Below are positions 17,323 to 26,429 of a stretch of 64,000 bases of DNA, piece after piece (positions within the stretch are counted from its first letter, which is position 1; each line of letters opens with the position of its first letter). A model generated the notes under the pieces. It saw nothing but the letters and a program-made list of their open reading frames with translations. It was not told the origin of the DNA and searched no databases. The stretch spans positions 124,001-188,000 of the forward strand of contig NZ_JAMXWN010000002.1 of NCBI RefSeq assembly GCF_024125425.1, given 5' to 3'. The position numbers and the translations under genes are program-made. The stretch is from Sporolactobacillus kofuensis (GTDB lineage Bacteria > Bacillota > Bacilli > Bacillales > Sporolactobacillaceae).

Positions 17323-18474
17323 TTATAATAACGATTGATAAAGTTCAATAATTTCTTCTCGATTCGTGTCTCGAGGATTTCCTCCTGTACATACATCTGC
17401 CCGTGCATCTTTTGCAATCGATGGCAGATCTTCTTTTTTAACCCCTAGTTCTGTAATGTTTTGAGGGATCCCCACGTCTTTACCGAGTTGTTTTACAGCT
17501 GCAATGGCCGCATCGCGCACCGCATCCAGTGATAAGCTATCGGCATTTTTTACACCCATTACTCTTGCGATGTCGCGATATTTTTCTCCGGTAAATGCTT
17601 TATTGTATTCCATAATTGTTGGTAAAAGGGATGCACATGCTACACCATGGGGAACGTTATACCATGCACTTAATGGATGCGCCATCCCGTGAACGAGACC
17701 CAGACCAACATTGGAGAAACCCATGCCTGCTATATATTGTCCTAAAGCCATTGCCTCTCGACCTGATTGATCGCCACGTACTGATGCTCTTAAGGAATGG
17801 CTGATTATTTCAATTGCTTTGAGATGCATCATGTCGGTAAGCGCCCAAGCACCTTTCGTAATATAGCCTTCGATTGCATGGGTTAGGGCATCCATTCCTG
17901 TTGCTGCACATAACGACTTCGGCATACCCATCATCAGGTCGCTGTCGACAAAAGAGGCGATTGGAATATCATGTTGGTCAACACAAACAAATTTACGGTT
18001 ATGTTCTTTATCCGTAATCACGTAATTGATCGTTACTTCTGCAGCTGTGCCAGATGTCGTAGGAACGGCTAGAATAGGGGCACTCGGATTCTTAGTTCCT
18101 GGTTCACCCTCTAAGCTTACGATGTCTTCATGTTCAGGGTTTGTAATGATTATTCCAATCGCTTTAGCGGTATCAATGGATGAACCACCACCAATGGCAA
18201 GAATATAATCTGCATTCGCTTTTTTATAGGCCGCTAGTCCTTCACGCACAACTTCCAACGTCGGGTTGGGTATAATTCCATCGAAAACCTCGTATTCATT
18301 ATGGTTTTGGTCCAATAAATCCATAACTTTTGTCGCTACATTGAATTTGATTAAGTCTTTGTCCGTTACGATCAGCGCTTTTTTAAATCCACGATTTTTT
18401 ACTTCAGCTACAATTTTGCCGATAGAGCCTTTGCCGAAATAAGATGTTTCATTTAAAATCATTCTGTTCACCAT
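17323..18474 (-). CDS. fucO: Lactaldehyde reductase (iron-dependent 1,2-propanediol oxidoreductase)
   Basis: 383 residues, the same length as E. coli FucO and strongly similar along its whole length, from NRMILNET at the start to VCTGGNPR near the end. It reduces L-lactaldehyde, released by rhamnulose-1-phosphate aldolase, to 1,2-propanediol with NADH. It is an iron-containing group III alcohol dehydrogenase, with iron ligands in GMDALTHAIEGY and VHGMAHPLSAWYNVPHG and the nucleotide loop GGGSSIDTAKA. The ATG has GGAGGGT just upstream. It is divergent from rhaBMAD but within the same cluster, so the rhamnose role is well supported. The cre-like box at 18657 suggests catabolite repression. Confidence 0.95.
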   Translation of the reverse strand: MVNRMILNETSYFGKGSIGKIVAEVKNRGFKKALIVTDKDLIKFNVATKVMDLLDQNHNEYEVFDGIIPNPTLEVVREGLAAYKKANADYILAIGGGSSIDTAKAIGIIITNPEHEDIVSLEGEPGTKNPSAPILAVPTTSGTAAEVTINYVITDKEHNRKFVCVDQHDIPIASFVDSDLMMGMPKSLCAATGMDALTHAIEGYITKGAWALTDMMHLKAIEIISHSLRASVRGDQSGREAMALGQYIAGMGFSNVGLGLVHGMAHPLSAWYNVPHGVACASLLPTIMEYNKAFTGEKYRDIARVMGVKNADSLSLDAVRDAAIAAVKQLGKDVGIPQNITELGVKKEDLPSIAKDARADVCTGGNPRDTNREEIIELYQSLL

Positions 18475-18559
18475 AGTAAACCCTCCTTGTGAATTAATTC
18501 ACATAAATTTCTATGAAAAGACTTCTGTTTTTAGGGAAAAGTCTAACCCTCAAGTTCCT

Positions 18560-18590
18560 CCTCAATCATGAAAATAGTGCATGATTGAGG
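18560..18590. repeat. Perfect inverted repeat in the fucO leader
   Basis: An 11-bp perfect inverted repeat, CCTCAATCATG / CATGATTGAGG, with a 9-base loop, between the cre-like box and fucO. It has no T-run on either side, so an operator or a transcript-stabilising hairpin is more likely than a terminator. Confidence 0.5.
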
Positions 18591-18656
18591 AATAGATTGA
18601 AAACGAGCATTTACATTTTAAAGCGCTACATGATTAATAGTTCTAGAAAACTTATA

Positions 18657-18670
18657 AGAAAGCGTTTTCT
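18657..18670 (-). promoter_or_regulatory. cre-like palindrome upstream of fucO
   Basis: AGAAAGCGTTTTCT is a symmetric box with the AANCGNTT centre of CcpA sites; only the two outermost bases differ from the consensus. It lies about 185 bases upstream of the fucO start and just beyond the end of the regulator gene. Confidence 0.5.
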
Positions 18671-18739
18671 TTAGCTACCAATATAGCACGTTGTTTTTAG
18701 AAAAACAATGTAATTTTTTTATTAGTATCCTTTTGATTC

Positions 18740-19729
18740 TCATAAGCCTTGCTTTGTTCTCTCTTCACTAGGTAATCGATTAAATGCTTTTTTGTATGCT
18801 TCATAGAAATAGGTCTTATTTGTAAAACCGACATCTTGAGCAATGGCACTAATCGTTTGATTTGTTGTGTCAAGTAAAAGGCGGGCACGGTAAAGACGTT
18901 GTTTCGTAACGAGCTGTGTGAAGGTGAGCCCAGTCTTCTCTTTGACAACATTACTCAAGTAATTTTTGTTGTAGCCTAATTGATTGGCTGCTTTGGACAA
19001 AGTGACATCACGATAATTTTCTTCAATCAATCGCAGAATAGAGATGATTTTTGTGTTGCTTGGATAGGGTTCCTTAAAATCAGAAAAAGTGTAATTGCGT
19101 ACCAGTTCAGTAAAAAGGATCGGTAAATAAAGTCCGACGAGTTCACTGGAATAATCCTTGGACAAAAAGTACTCGATGATCATTTGCTTCATAATGTTCT
19201 GGATGTGATTGACATCGCTGACATGAAAAAGAATATAATCTCTAACATTATTAACGCCTGTAATCGAATTCAATAGAAAGTCAAAGAGAAGGCTTCTGCT
19301 TTGTTTCACGCTGTTTAGCCACTGAATACTTATGCTGTTATTTCTGAAAAGCATATTGATGAGAATATCCTCTTCCCCGAGCGCTTTAATTTCATGACTA
19401 CTTCCTGCATCCATCAGTAGCAGTTCTCCTTGCCTGAGTGTTACCGGATAGCCATCGACAAATTGCTCACATGACCCAGAATACATGTAATTAATTTCAA
19501 AAAATTGATGGGAGTGTAAAGGATAGTCGGCAAAACGATCATGCTTGCTCATATAGATCTCTTTATTTTGGAAAAAGTACTTGTCGAGCAGTTTCACCTT
19601 TCCATCAGCGGTACTGGTTGTGTAATTTGGGATGTCTTGGAGATGGGTTCCTTTTACCTTCTGTTCTTTTTCAATCGAAGTAAGCTGAAATAATTTTTCT
19701 CTTAGTTGATCAATAGGTGAATCGATCAT
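18740..19729 (-). CDS. AraC-family transcriptional regulator, probable rhamnose regulator
   Basis: 329 residues. A cupin-like sensing domain (about 55-150; HSHQFFEINYMYSGSCEQF and LRQGELLLMDAGSSHEI) is followed by a linker and two AraC helix-turn-helix units at about 225-322 (LSKAANQLGYNKNYLSNVVKEKTG and ISAIAQDVGFTNKTYFYEAYKKAFN). It probably senses L-rhamnose or a derivative and controls the divergent rhaB operon and/or fucO. Its location between them is the only evidence for the ligand. The ATG has AGGAGTG about 8 bases upstream. The promoter region contains two cre-like boxes. Confidence 0.9.
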   Translation of the reverse strand: MIDSPIDQLREKLFQLTSIEKEQKVKGTHLQDIPNYTTSTADGKVKLLDKYFFQNKEIYMSKHDRFADYPLHSHQFFEINYMYSGSCEQFVDGYPVTLRQGELLLMDAGSSHEIKALGEEDILINMLFRNNSISIQWLNSVKQSRSLLFDFLLNSITGVNNVRDYILFHVSDVNHIQNIMKQMIIEYFLSKDYSSELVGLYLPILFTELVRNYTFSDFKEPYPSNTKIISILRLIEENYRDVTLSKAANQLGYNKNYLSNVVKEKTGLTFTQLVTKQRLYRARLLLDTTNQTISAIAQDVGFTNKTYFYEAYKKAFNRLPSEERTKQGL

Positions 19730-19789
19730 TTGCTCACTCCTGTTCTATTGATACGATTATTCTTATCTGCTAATAGTGTAACATATTTA

Positions 19790-19823
19790 TGAAAACGATT
19801 GAATTAATTGGTAAACGCTTACT
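19790..19823. promoter_or_regulatory. Two cre-like boxes in the regulator/rhaB divergent region
   Basis: TGAAAACGATTGAA (19790-19803) and GGTAAACGCTTACT (19810-19823). Each departs from the 14-base cre consensus at two positions, and their starts are 20 bases apart, so they lie on the same helix face. They sit just upstream of the AraC-type regulator gene. Confidence 0.45.
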
Positions 19824-19849
19824 CGAAATATGTTAGTGGCAAGATAAAA

Positions 19850-20057
19850 TGGAAAAATTTAAGCCAAATAACAGGACAGAAAAGCTGGAAGGCAACGATT
19901 TCTGTTCATTAGAATACTATCTTGATCCCGGATTGATTGTCGCTGGTGCTAGTGGGTTAAGCTACTTGCAGGATTCCTGATAACTGGAATTGTCATAGGT
20001 GCAGCTGTTTGGCATCCCCGTGGAAAGTCACTGACCCAAATTTCTGAAGAACGATAG
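19850..20057 (+). pseudogene. Possible frameshifted remnant of a membrane permease C-terminus
   Basis: One frame reads a short peptide from the ATG at about 19850 that ends LIVAGASGLSYLQDS. A shift near 19965 gives LAGFLITGIVIGAAVWHPRG followed by KSLTQISEER and a stop at 20055-20057. Joined, the two parts make a hydrophobic helix with a charged tail like the last transmembrane segment and tail of sugar permeases. No 5' part of such a gene is visible. Its place before rhaB makes a decayed sugar transporter tempting, but the evidence is only these roughly 45 residues. Confidence 0.3.
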
Positions 20058-20157
20058 AGTGGTCGTGCAAGTCTCTGATCGAAAAAACTGTAAAAATGAT
20101 ACTAAAATATAGATTATCTGATATTGATGAAGGCTTTAAAGAGGCTTTTAATATAAT

Positions 20158-20171
20158 TGTAAGCGCTTAAT
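20158..20171 (+). promoter_or_regulatory. cre-like box upstream of rhaB
   Basis: TGTAAGCGCTTAAT matches the cre consensus except for the last two bases. It lies about 30 bases before the rhaB start, a position suited to blocking transcription of the rhaBMAD operon. Confidence 0.5.
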
Positions 20172-20201
20172 GAATACGATCAATTGAAGGGAGGGATCAC
20201 T

Positions 20202-21677
20202 ATGACCGCGCATATCGCAATTGATATTGGTGCTTCCAGTGGTCGGCTAATACTCGGATTGCTGAGTGAAGATAAGAAATTGGTTATTCGTGAAATTCAT
20301 CGATTTAAAAATGGTTTTGTTCGAAATGAAGGTCATGATCATTGGCGGATTGATGACATTATCAACAATGTCCTGATTGGATTGGAAAAAGCCAAAAAGT
20401 GTGGTGTGGATGCGTGCACAGTTGGCATTGATACATGGGCAGTGGACTATTGTTTGATTGACAAAGACGGGAACAAAATTCAGGATCCAATCAGTTATCG
20501 CGATGCCCGAACAGAAGGTGCAATCAATCAGCTGACAAGTGATTTGTCACGGTCGGACATTTATAAGAAAACGGGTATTCAGTTTCTTGAACTGAACACA
20601 CTGTACCAACTGTATTGTGAAGATATGGATGCACTTGAGCGAACGGATAAAATCCTCATGGTTCCGGATTATATTGGCTATCGATTGACAGGGAAAATGG
20701 TTGCTGAAGTGACTAATGCGTCCACAACACAAATGCTTAATTTTCGCCAACGTTTATTTGATTCTGATTTGTTAAAGAAGGTAAATGTGAAAGACAGCCA
20801 GTTTCCTAAGCTTGTTGAGCCAGGTACAGTGCTTGGTGAGATCAAGGAGGAATGGCGGAATCACTATGACTTGCCGGAAAAATGCAAGATTATTACCGTA
20901 GCCACACATGATACAGCATCTGCAGTTGTAGGAACACCTGGAAGGGGTCATCATTGGGCTTTCCTCAGCAGTGGCACGTGGTCGCTTCTTGGAATGGAAC
21001 GCAATGTTCCGGTTGTTAGTGATGAAGCGTTTAATGAAAACTATACGAACGAATGGGGCGCTTTTGGTACCTATAGATTTTTAAAAAATATTATGGGCCT
21101 TTGGCTGATCCAAGAAATTGCTCGCAGTCAGGATTATCGGCATCATTTTTCTGAGATGGCGGAAATGGCTTCAGACGTTACACCGTTTCAGCAATACATT
21201 AATATCAATGATCAATCTTTTACAAATCCCGGTAATATGATCCAAGCGATTCAAAACTATTGTAAGAAGAAAAAACAAAAAGTACCCATGACAACCGGAG
21301 AACTCACGCGCTGTATCTATGATAATTTGGCGCTATGCTATGCGTCAGAGATTAAGAAACTCGCACAAATTACAAATCATCCGATAAACGCTCTCTATAT
21401 CGTTGGTGGTGGAAGTAATATCGACTTATTGAATCAATTAACGGCCAATCTTTCCGGTATTCCCGTCTACGCGGGTCTGTCTGAAGCAACTGCAATTGGT
21501 AATCTGATGGTGCAGATGATTGCTGAGGGAGACATTGACGATGTGCATAAAGCCCGTGAAATCATTGGTGAATCCTTCCCAATTCAGGTTTATCATCCGG
21601 AACAAAATCCTAAGTGGGAAAAAGTGCTGGCAGACTATCAGTCCTTTCTAAATGATGAAGCAAAGGAGATCATTTAA
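20202..21677 (+). CDS. rhaB: L-rhamnulokinase
   Basis: 491 residues, FGGY carbohydrate kinase family. It phosphorylates L-rhamnulose to L-rhamnulose 1-phosphate with ATP. Visible motifs are the N-terminal phosphate loop [43 protein letters not shown] and the C-terminal [16 protein letters not shown]. The start chosen is ATG 20202, directly after GAAGGGAGGG. An upstream in-frame TTG (20184) would put the ribosome site inside the gene. It is the first gene of a plus-strand rhaB-rhaM-rhaA-rhaD operon with short gaps, downstream of a cre-like box. Confidence 0.95.
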   Translation: MTAHIAIDIGASSGRLILGLLSEDKKLVIREIHRFKNGFVRNEGHDHWRIDDIINNVLIGLEKAKKCGVDACTVGIDTWAVDYCLIDKDGNKIQDPISYRDARTEGAINQLTSDLSRSDIYKKTGIQFLELNTLYQLYCEDMDALERTDKILMVPDYIGYRLTGKMVAEVTNASTTQMLNFRQRLFDSDLLKKVNVKDSQFPKLVEPGTVLGEIKEEWRNHYDLPEKCKIITVATHDTASAVVGTPGRGHHWAFLSSGTWSLLGMERNVPVVSDEAFNENYTNEWGAFGTYRFLKNIMGLWLIQEIARSQDYRHHFSEMAEMASDVTPFQQYININDQSFTNPGNMIQAIQNYCKKKKQKVPMTTGELTRCIYDNLALCYASEIKKLAQITNHPINALYIVGGGSNIDLLNQLTANLSGIPVYAGLSEATAIGNLMVQMIAEGDIDDVHKAREIIGESFPIQVYHPEQNPKWEKVLADYQSFLNDEAKEII

Positions 21678-21993
21678 CAGGACTCGATTAGGTTCAGTGA
21701 TGTATTTAAAGAAGGAGTACTATGATGACTATCAAAAACGTCATGCTGAATTGTGGCCGGAAATGAAAAAAGAATTGAAGAACCATGGTGCTCAGAATTA
21801 CTCGATCTTTCTCAATGAAAAAACCGGTCAATTGTTCGCCTATGTTGAAGTCGATGATCCTGAAGTTTATGGGAAAATGGGAGAAACAGAGATTTGTAAG
21901 AAATGGTGGGCGTATATGGAGCCGTTGATGGAAACGAATCCGGATAACAGCCCTGTTCATCTTGATCTTAAAGAAGTCTTTTACTTAGCGTAA
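21652..21993 (+). CDS. rhaM: L-rhamnose mutarotase with anomalous start
   Basis: Interconverts the anomers of L-rhamnose. The conserved body is clear: [58 protein letters not shown]. Family members are 104 residues and begin M-(I)RK-(A/S)-VM. Here that position is an AGG codon (21679-21681), which would give exactly 104 residues and lies 12 bases after a good ribosome site AAAGGAG (21661-21667). The only upstream ATGs are at 21652/21655 inside rhaB without a ribosome site. The next downstream are GTG 21697 and ATG 21700, which cut into the first beta strand. I list the longest ATG frame. A mutated or misread start is possible. Confidence 0.85.
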   Translation: MMKQRRSFNRTRLGSVMYLKKEYYDDYQKRHAELWPEMKKELKNHGAQNYSIFLNEKTGQLFAYVEVDDPEVYGKMGETEICKKWWAYMEPLMETNPDNSPVHLDLKEVFYLA

Positions 21994-22028
21994 CTTTGAA
22001 CGAGAAAACGCACTTGGGGGGAAACGAT

Positions 22029-23291
22029 ATGGTTAGCGAAACATTTGTAAAGAAGAACTATGAACTGGCAAAAGAACGCTATGCTGCTATTGGTGTCGAT
22101 ACAGAACATGTTTTGGATGCACTACAGAAAATCAAAGTTTCCATTCACTGCTGGCAAGGCGATGATGTACTCGGCTTTATGAATCCTGGGCAAGAACTAA
22201 CTGGTGGCATTTCAGTAAGTGGAAATTATCCCGGTCGAGCGACGACTCCATCACAATTGAGAGCAGATTTGGATGAAGCACTTCGCCTGATCCCTGGAAA
22301 ACATAAAGTGAATCTCCACTCCATCTATGTTGATACGGATGAAAAGGTTGATCTCGATAGCATTGAACCGCGTCACTATGCTTCATGGGTGCAATGGGCG
22401 AAAGAAAAGGGGTTGGGCTTAGATTTTAACCCAACACTATTCTCTCATCCAATGTTTGAGAGCGGATTCAGTCTGAGTAGTACTGATAAAAACATTCGTG
22501 ATTTTTGGATTGAACACTGTAAGCGTTGCCGCAAAATCTCTGCCTATTTCGGGGAAGAGTTAGGGCAGCAAAGTGTTGATAACATTTGGATCCCAGACGG
22601 ATTTAAAGATAATCCAATTGATAAGATTTCTCCACGTGAACGACTGATGGAAGCACTGGATGAAATTCTTAAAGAAAAAATTGATACGAACTACACGATT
22701 GAAGCTGTTGAAGGTAAACTTTTCGGAACCGGAGTGGAATCTTACACAGTTGGCTCACATGAATTCTATATGCTCTATGCATTAACAAGAGATATCCTGT
22801 GGACCATCGATGCCGGACATTTCCACCCTACTGAAGATATTTCTGATAAGTTCAGTTCCTACTTGCTCTTTGGCAAAGGCCTGATGCTTCACGTTAGCCG
22901 TCCTGTACGCTGGGACAGCGACCATGTAGTTATTATGGATGACGCATTGATTCGGATTGCACGTTCTTTGGTTCGTGACAATCTATTAGATCGGACAAAT
23001 ATCGGACTTGATTTCTTTGATGCAACAATTAATCGCGTGGCTGCTTGGGTGATCGGAACTCGAAATACGTTGAAGGCGCTGCTAATGGCGATGCTCGCTC
23101 CGATTGATGCATTGAAGGATGCGGAGAATCAGCATAATTTTACAAAGCGTCTTGCATTAACTGAGGAATTAAAGTCCTATCCATTCGGTGCCGTATGGGA
23201 TTACTACTGTCTGAAAAACAATGTACCGGTTGGTGAAGATTGGATTAAAGAAGTCGACCACTTTGAAAAGAGCATTTTGATCACTCGATAA
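22029..23291 (+). CDS. rhaA: L-rhamnose isomerase
   Basis: 420 residues, the normal family length. It isomerises L-rhamnose to L-rhamnulose, with metal-dependent catalysis in a TIM barrel. Characteristic segments are KVSIHCWQGDDVLGF, GNYPGRATTPSQLRADLDEA, GLDFNPTLFSHP, IPDGFKDNP and DAGHFHPTE, with HVSRPVRWDSDHVV near the C-terminal end. The start is the ATG at 22029 after GGGGGGAAA; an in-frame TTG at 21996 precedes that site. It lies in the operon 35 bases after rhaM. Confidence 0.97.
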   Translation: MVSETFVKKNYELAKERYAAIGVDTEHVLDALQKIKVSIHCWQGDDVLGFMNPGQELTGGISVSGNYPGRATTPSQLRADLDEALRLIPGKHKVNLHSIYVDTDEKVDLDSIEPRHYASWVQWAKEKGLGLDFNPTLFSHPMFESGFSLSSTDKNIRDFWIEHCKRCRKISAYFGEELGQQSVDNIWIPDGFKDNPIDKISPRERLMEALDEILKEKIDTNYTIEAVEGKLFGTGVESYTVGSHEFYMLYALTRDILWTIDAGHFHPTEDISDKFSSYLLFGKGLMLHVSRPVRWDSDHVVIMDDALIRIARSLVRDNLLDRTNIGLDFFDATINRVAAWVIGTRNTLKALLMAMLAPIDALKDAENQHNFTKRLALTEELKSYPFGAVWDYYCLKNNVPVGEDWIKEVDHFEKSILITR

Positions 23292-23322
23292 ACAAGGACA
23301 ATGACGCACTGGGGGCATTCTA

Positions 23323-24141
23323 ATGACAAAATTTGTAGATTCCATTTTCGTGAAGAAAATGTGCAAGGTAACAGCGAACATGTATCGCCTTGGATGGGAT
23401 GAGCGTAATGGCGGAAATATTAGTTATCGATTAACGGAAGATGATGTTCACGGCTTTGAAGATAATCAAGAAGTGAAACGGACGTTATCGGTTGATTTTG
23501 ATTGTACGCAACTCACCGGAGCTTATTTTCTCGTTACTGGAACAGGAAAATATTTCAGTGACATTAGTGATGAACCGGAACGGGATTTGGGTCTTGTTCG
23601 GATTGAACCATCAGGCGACGTTAGTTTGCTTTGGGGATATAATGATGGAGGGAATCCGACAAGTGAATTTCCTTCACACTTGATGAGTCATCTTGAACGA
23701 ATGAAGCATGATAAAGAGCAGCGTGTCATCATGCACTGTCACCCAACACATTTTATCGGTATGACCTTTACTCATGATCTTGATGAGAAGGCACTTACCA
23801 AAACACTTTGGAAAATGCAGAGTGAATCGCTGGTTGTTTTTCCTGATGGAGTAGGCGTTATTCCATGGATGGTACCGGGAACAAGCCTGATTGGTGAAGC
23901 GACTGCGTCGAAAATGGCTGAATTTCATCTTGTTACCTGGCCTCATCATGGTATTTTCGCGGCGGGTACGAGTATTGAGGAAACGTTTGGTCTTATTGAA
24001 ACCGTTGAAAAAGCGGCGCAAATCTGGACGGTTGTTCAGGCACAAGGCGGTGCCATCAAGCAGGAAATTACAGATCAGGAATTACAGGATTTAGCGGATC
24101 GGTTCCATGTGATCGCCAGACCTGGTTATCTTGATCTTTGA
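23323..24141 (+). CDS. rhaD: L-rhamnulose-1-phosphate aldolase
   Basis: 272 residues, a class II zinc aldolase of the AraD/FucA/RhaD fold. It splits L-rhamnulose 1-phosphate into dihydroxyacetone phosphate and L-lactaldehyde. The zinc histidines are visible in VIMHCHPTHFIG and VTWPHHGIFAAG. The N-terminal NMYRLGWDERNGGNISYRL is typical of RhaD. It is the last gene of the operon, followed by a strong terminator. The lactaldehyde goes to FucO, encoded at 17.3 kb. Confidence 0.96.
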   Translation: MTKFVDSIFVKKMCKVTANMYRLGWDERNGGNISYRLTEDDVHGFEDNQEVKRTLSVDFDCTQLTGAYFLVTGTGKYFSDISDEPERDLGLVRIEPSGDVSLLWGYNDGGNPTSEFPSHLMSHLERMKHDKEQRVIMHCHPTHFIGMTFTHDLDEKALTKTLWKMQSESLVVFPDGVGVIPWMVPGTSLIGEATASKMAEFHLVTWPHHGIFAAGTSIEETFGLIETVEKAAQIWTVVQAQGGAIKQEITDQELQDLADRFHVIARPGYLDL

Positions 24142-24164
24142 TTAGAAAAACAAGTAGAATAGAC

Positions 24165-24196
24165 GGGTGTCCGGCGTAAACCGGCACCCTTTTTTT
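24165..24196 (+). terminator. Terminator of the rhaBMAD operon
   Basis: Stem GGGTG(T)CCGG / CCGGCACCC with a 6-base loop and one bulged T, followed by a run of seven T. Confidence 0.88.
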
Positions 24197-24252
24197 ACAC
24201 AAGGAGCATGACTTATTAAAGAGAAAAGTTAGAGGGGAAGAAGTGGCTGATC

Positions 24253-25146
24253 ATGCGTATTTTCGTTGACGTTATTTTACCTGTTTTTTTCATTTTCCTC
24301 AGTGGCTTTATTCTGCAGAGAATTTTCAAGCTGGATATCAAGCCTATTTCGACACTTGCTGTCTATCTATTGGTGCCGTTTCTTGTTTTTGATACGTTCT
24401 ACACCACACCGCTTAATATGAGTTTCTTCTATATTGTGATCACGTCAACGATTATTATGGTGCTCTTAATCATCATTGGTGTTGTTGTGTGTAAATGTCT
24501 GCATTACAGCAAAAGTGATATGAATGCCTTTCTGCTCTCTACTATTTTTCCAAACAGCGGTAATTATGGTGTGCCGATCATCCTCTTCGCCTTTGGAACG
24601 CAAGGGGTGGCGTATGCGATGCCGCTCATGATTTTTCATACGCTTTTAATGGGATTCGTCGGGATCTACATTGCCGCAAATGGGCAAGGCGGTGCGAAAA
24701 GGGCCATTCAGACCGTACTCAAGCAGCCGATGAATTACGTGATTCTCCCTGCAATGCTCTTACAGAAATTCCAGTTTCATATTCCGGTAAATTTCTTGAA
24801 AAGTATTGATCTGATTAGTAACACGACGATTCCGATTATCATGGTTATATTAGGAATGCAGCTGGCCAATGTAACGGTCACGAACATGAATTGGGGACGG
24901 ATTAGCTGGGCAACATGCATTCGTTTGATTGTATCACCTGTGATTGCCTATAGTGTCTGTCTACTCTTTCCGATTGATCCGTTGCTTAGAAATGTTATTG
25001 TGGTCATGGCCGCCATGCCAAGTGCTGCGAATACGACCCTCTATGCGATTCAATTCAACGCTAAGCCACAATTTGTTTCAAGCTGTACATTGATTACAAC
25101 GGTGATCAGTGCATTATCGCTGGATCTTCTTTTAACATTTTTTTGA
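24253..25146 (+). CDS. AEC family permease (auxin efflux carrier type)
   Basis: 297 residues with eight to ten hydrophobic segments in two halves. The PNSGNYGVPII segment in the first half and AAMPSAANTTLYAIQFN in the second are the conserved breaks of the AEC family. Members carry organic acids (malate, lactate) or are of unknown substrate. The ATG at 24253 has GAGGGGAAG 11-19 bases upstream. It stands outside the rhamnose operon, behind its terminator. A role in exporting a fermentation product of rhamnose is possible but unsupported. Confidence 0.85.
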   Translation: MRIFVDVILPVFFIFLSGFILQRIFKLDIKPISTLAVYLLVPFLVFDTFYTTPLNMSFFYIVITSTIIMVLLIIIGVVVCKCLHYSKSDMNAFLLSTIFPNSGNYGVPIILFAFGTQGVAYAMPLMIFHTLLMGFVGIYIAANGQGGAKRAIQTVLKQPMNYVILPAMLLQKFQFHIPVNFLKSIDLISNTTIPIIMVILGMQLANVTVTNMNWGRISWATCIRLIVSPVIAYSVCLLFPIDPLLRNVIVVMAAMPSAANTTLYAIQFNAKPQFVSSCTLITTVISALSLDLLLTFF

Positions 25147-25225
25147 TAAGATTGATGTTTTTGGCTCATCATAGATTGAGAAAACAACTCGTGTAATCAA
25201 ATTTGCTCTAGGAGATGTGTTCAAA

Positions 25226-25423
25226 ATGACTAATGATGAGATCATGACCGAACTTGGATCAGAAGCAGTGCTTAATTATGAACGAATTACGACTCTGTTT
25301 TACCTTTTGATGGAAAAAGGAGTCATTACAGAGAAAGAATTTGATGAGAAATTCAAAAAAGTCCACGAACATTTTGATGATCATCTCAAAGGGATATTTG
25401 GCGAAGAAATTGAAATCAAATAA
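25226..25423 (+). CDS. Small acidic hypothetical protein
   Basis: 65 residues from ATG 25226. The site AGGAG (25210-25214) favours this start over the in-frame GTG at 25217. The protein is mainly helical and charged, with no signal or membrane segment; the pattern NYERITTLFYLLMEKGVI followed by a lysine/glutamate-rich tail (EKEFDEKFKKV) suggests a short helical bundle or partner-binding protein. I do not recognise a family. It stands alone between the AEC permease and the HAD phosphatase genes. Confidence 0.65.
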   Translation: MTNDEIMTELGSEAVLNYERITTLFYLLMEKGVITEKEFDEKFKKVHEHFDDHLKGIFGEEIEIK

Positions 25424-25790
25424 TTGATTTCGATGTTCTCGATTTATGGGCCTGGGTATGGATGCAGGTTGTTTTTGGGATTCTTGGAGATTATGGGATG
25501 CCCCAAAAAATAACCTACTGAATTACCTATTTCTTTCGAATCGTATAGTATAGTAAGGTTAACAGATTTTATTTATTTTAACCTGATGATCATAGATTAT
25601 TGGTACCGTGGTTAGGAAAACGATAACCAAAAGCGAATTCACAATGAAGTGAGTCATTAAAAGAAAGAATTGAACAAATTTATTTCAGGAATAAGACAAG
25701 TCCCAAGGAAACGATCAGCCTTCAGTCTGAAAATATGACGATGTGCTTGACGTTTGTGGCGAGGAATTTAATACATAGAGGTTCTTGGCG
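25424..25790. other. Intergenic region between the small protein gene and the HAD gene
   Basis: Contains the inverted repeat at 25466-25516. The remainder is AT-rich with no gene visible. A -10-like TATAGTATAG stretch (25546-25555) might belong to a promoter, but no -35 can be assigned with confidence. Confidence 0.4.
25466..25516. repeat. Long imperfect inverted repeat
   Basis: AGGTTGTTTTTGGG (25466-25479) pairs with CCCCAAAAAATAACCT (25501-25516) around a loop of about 21 bases. It could terminate the small gene upstream on the plus strand, but no T-run follows. Function is uncertain. Confidence 0.4.
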
Positions 25791-26429
25791 ATGATAAAAG
25801 CAATACTCTTTGATTTTGATGGTACATTAGTAGATTCTAAGCAAGCATTTCTTTCAGCTTATAATCAGATGGCAGCGCATCACCATTTTCATAATTTAAC
25901 ATTGGAATCGTTTGATCGGCTAAGAAGATGTACGATGAAAGAACGCTGTGCAGCACTGAGCATCCCCATGCATAAACTTCCATTTTTGATTGGTGAGCTT
26001 ACCCGTCTTTATCGGCAATCATTAATGCAGATTCATCTCATGGACGGGGTCATGGATATGATTAATCAGCTTAGCAAGTCGGGCTTTGATTTAGCAATTA
26101 TTTCCTCGAATGAAGAAAAAAATATACGTATGTTCCTTCAAAGTCATGAGACGGATTGCATTTCAACGATTATGTGCTCGAGGAAGTTGTTTGCAAAGGA
26201 TCGATTAATGCGCAAATATCTGAAAAAACATCAATTAAAAGCCGAAGAAGCACTCTATATCGGTGATGAAGAGCGGGACATTCGAGCAAGTCGGAAATCT
26301 GGAATTTCGGTCATTTGGGCAAAGTGGGGCTTTGACAGTATTGAAAATGTCCGTGACGCAAAACCGGACTATATTGCGGATCACCCGAATGATGTCATGC
26401 AAATTGTACAATCGCTGCAGAGTGATTGA
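25791..26429 (+). CDS. HAD superfamily hydrolase, phosphoglycolate phosphatase-like
   Basis: 212 residues, HAD subfamily IA with a helical cap after motif I. Motif I LFDFDGTLVDS holds the nucleophile Asp. Motif II is IISSNEEKN, motif III lies around the lysine of SRKLFAKDRL, and motif IV is YIGDEERDIRAS. It dephosphorylates a small phosphorylated metabolite; the specific substrate is not predictable. The ATG at 25791 has AGAGG about 9 bases upstream, preferred over an in-frame TTG at 25785. No operon partner. Confidence 0.85.
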   Translation: MIKAILFDFDGTLVDSKQAFLSAYNQMAAHHHFHNLTLESFDRLRRCTMKERCAALSIPMHKLPFLIGELTRLYRQSLMQIHLMDGVMDMINQLSKSGFDLAIISSNEEKNIRMFLQSHETDCISTIMCSRKLFAKDRLMRKYLKKHQLKAEEALYIGDEERDIRASRKSGISVIWAKWGFDSIENVRDAKPDYIADHPNDVMQIVQSLQSD

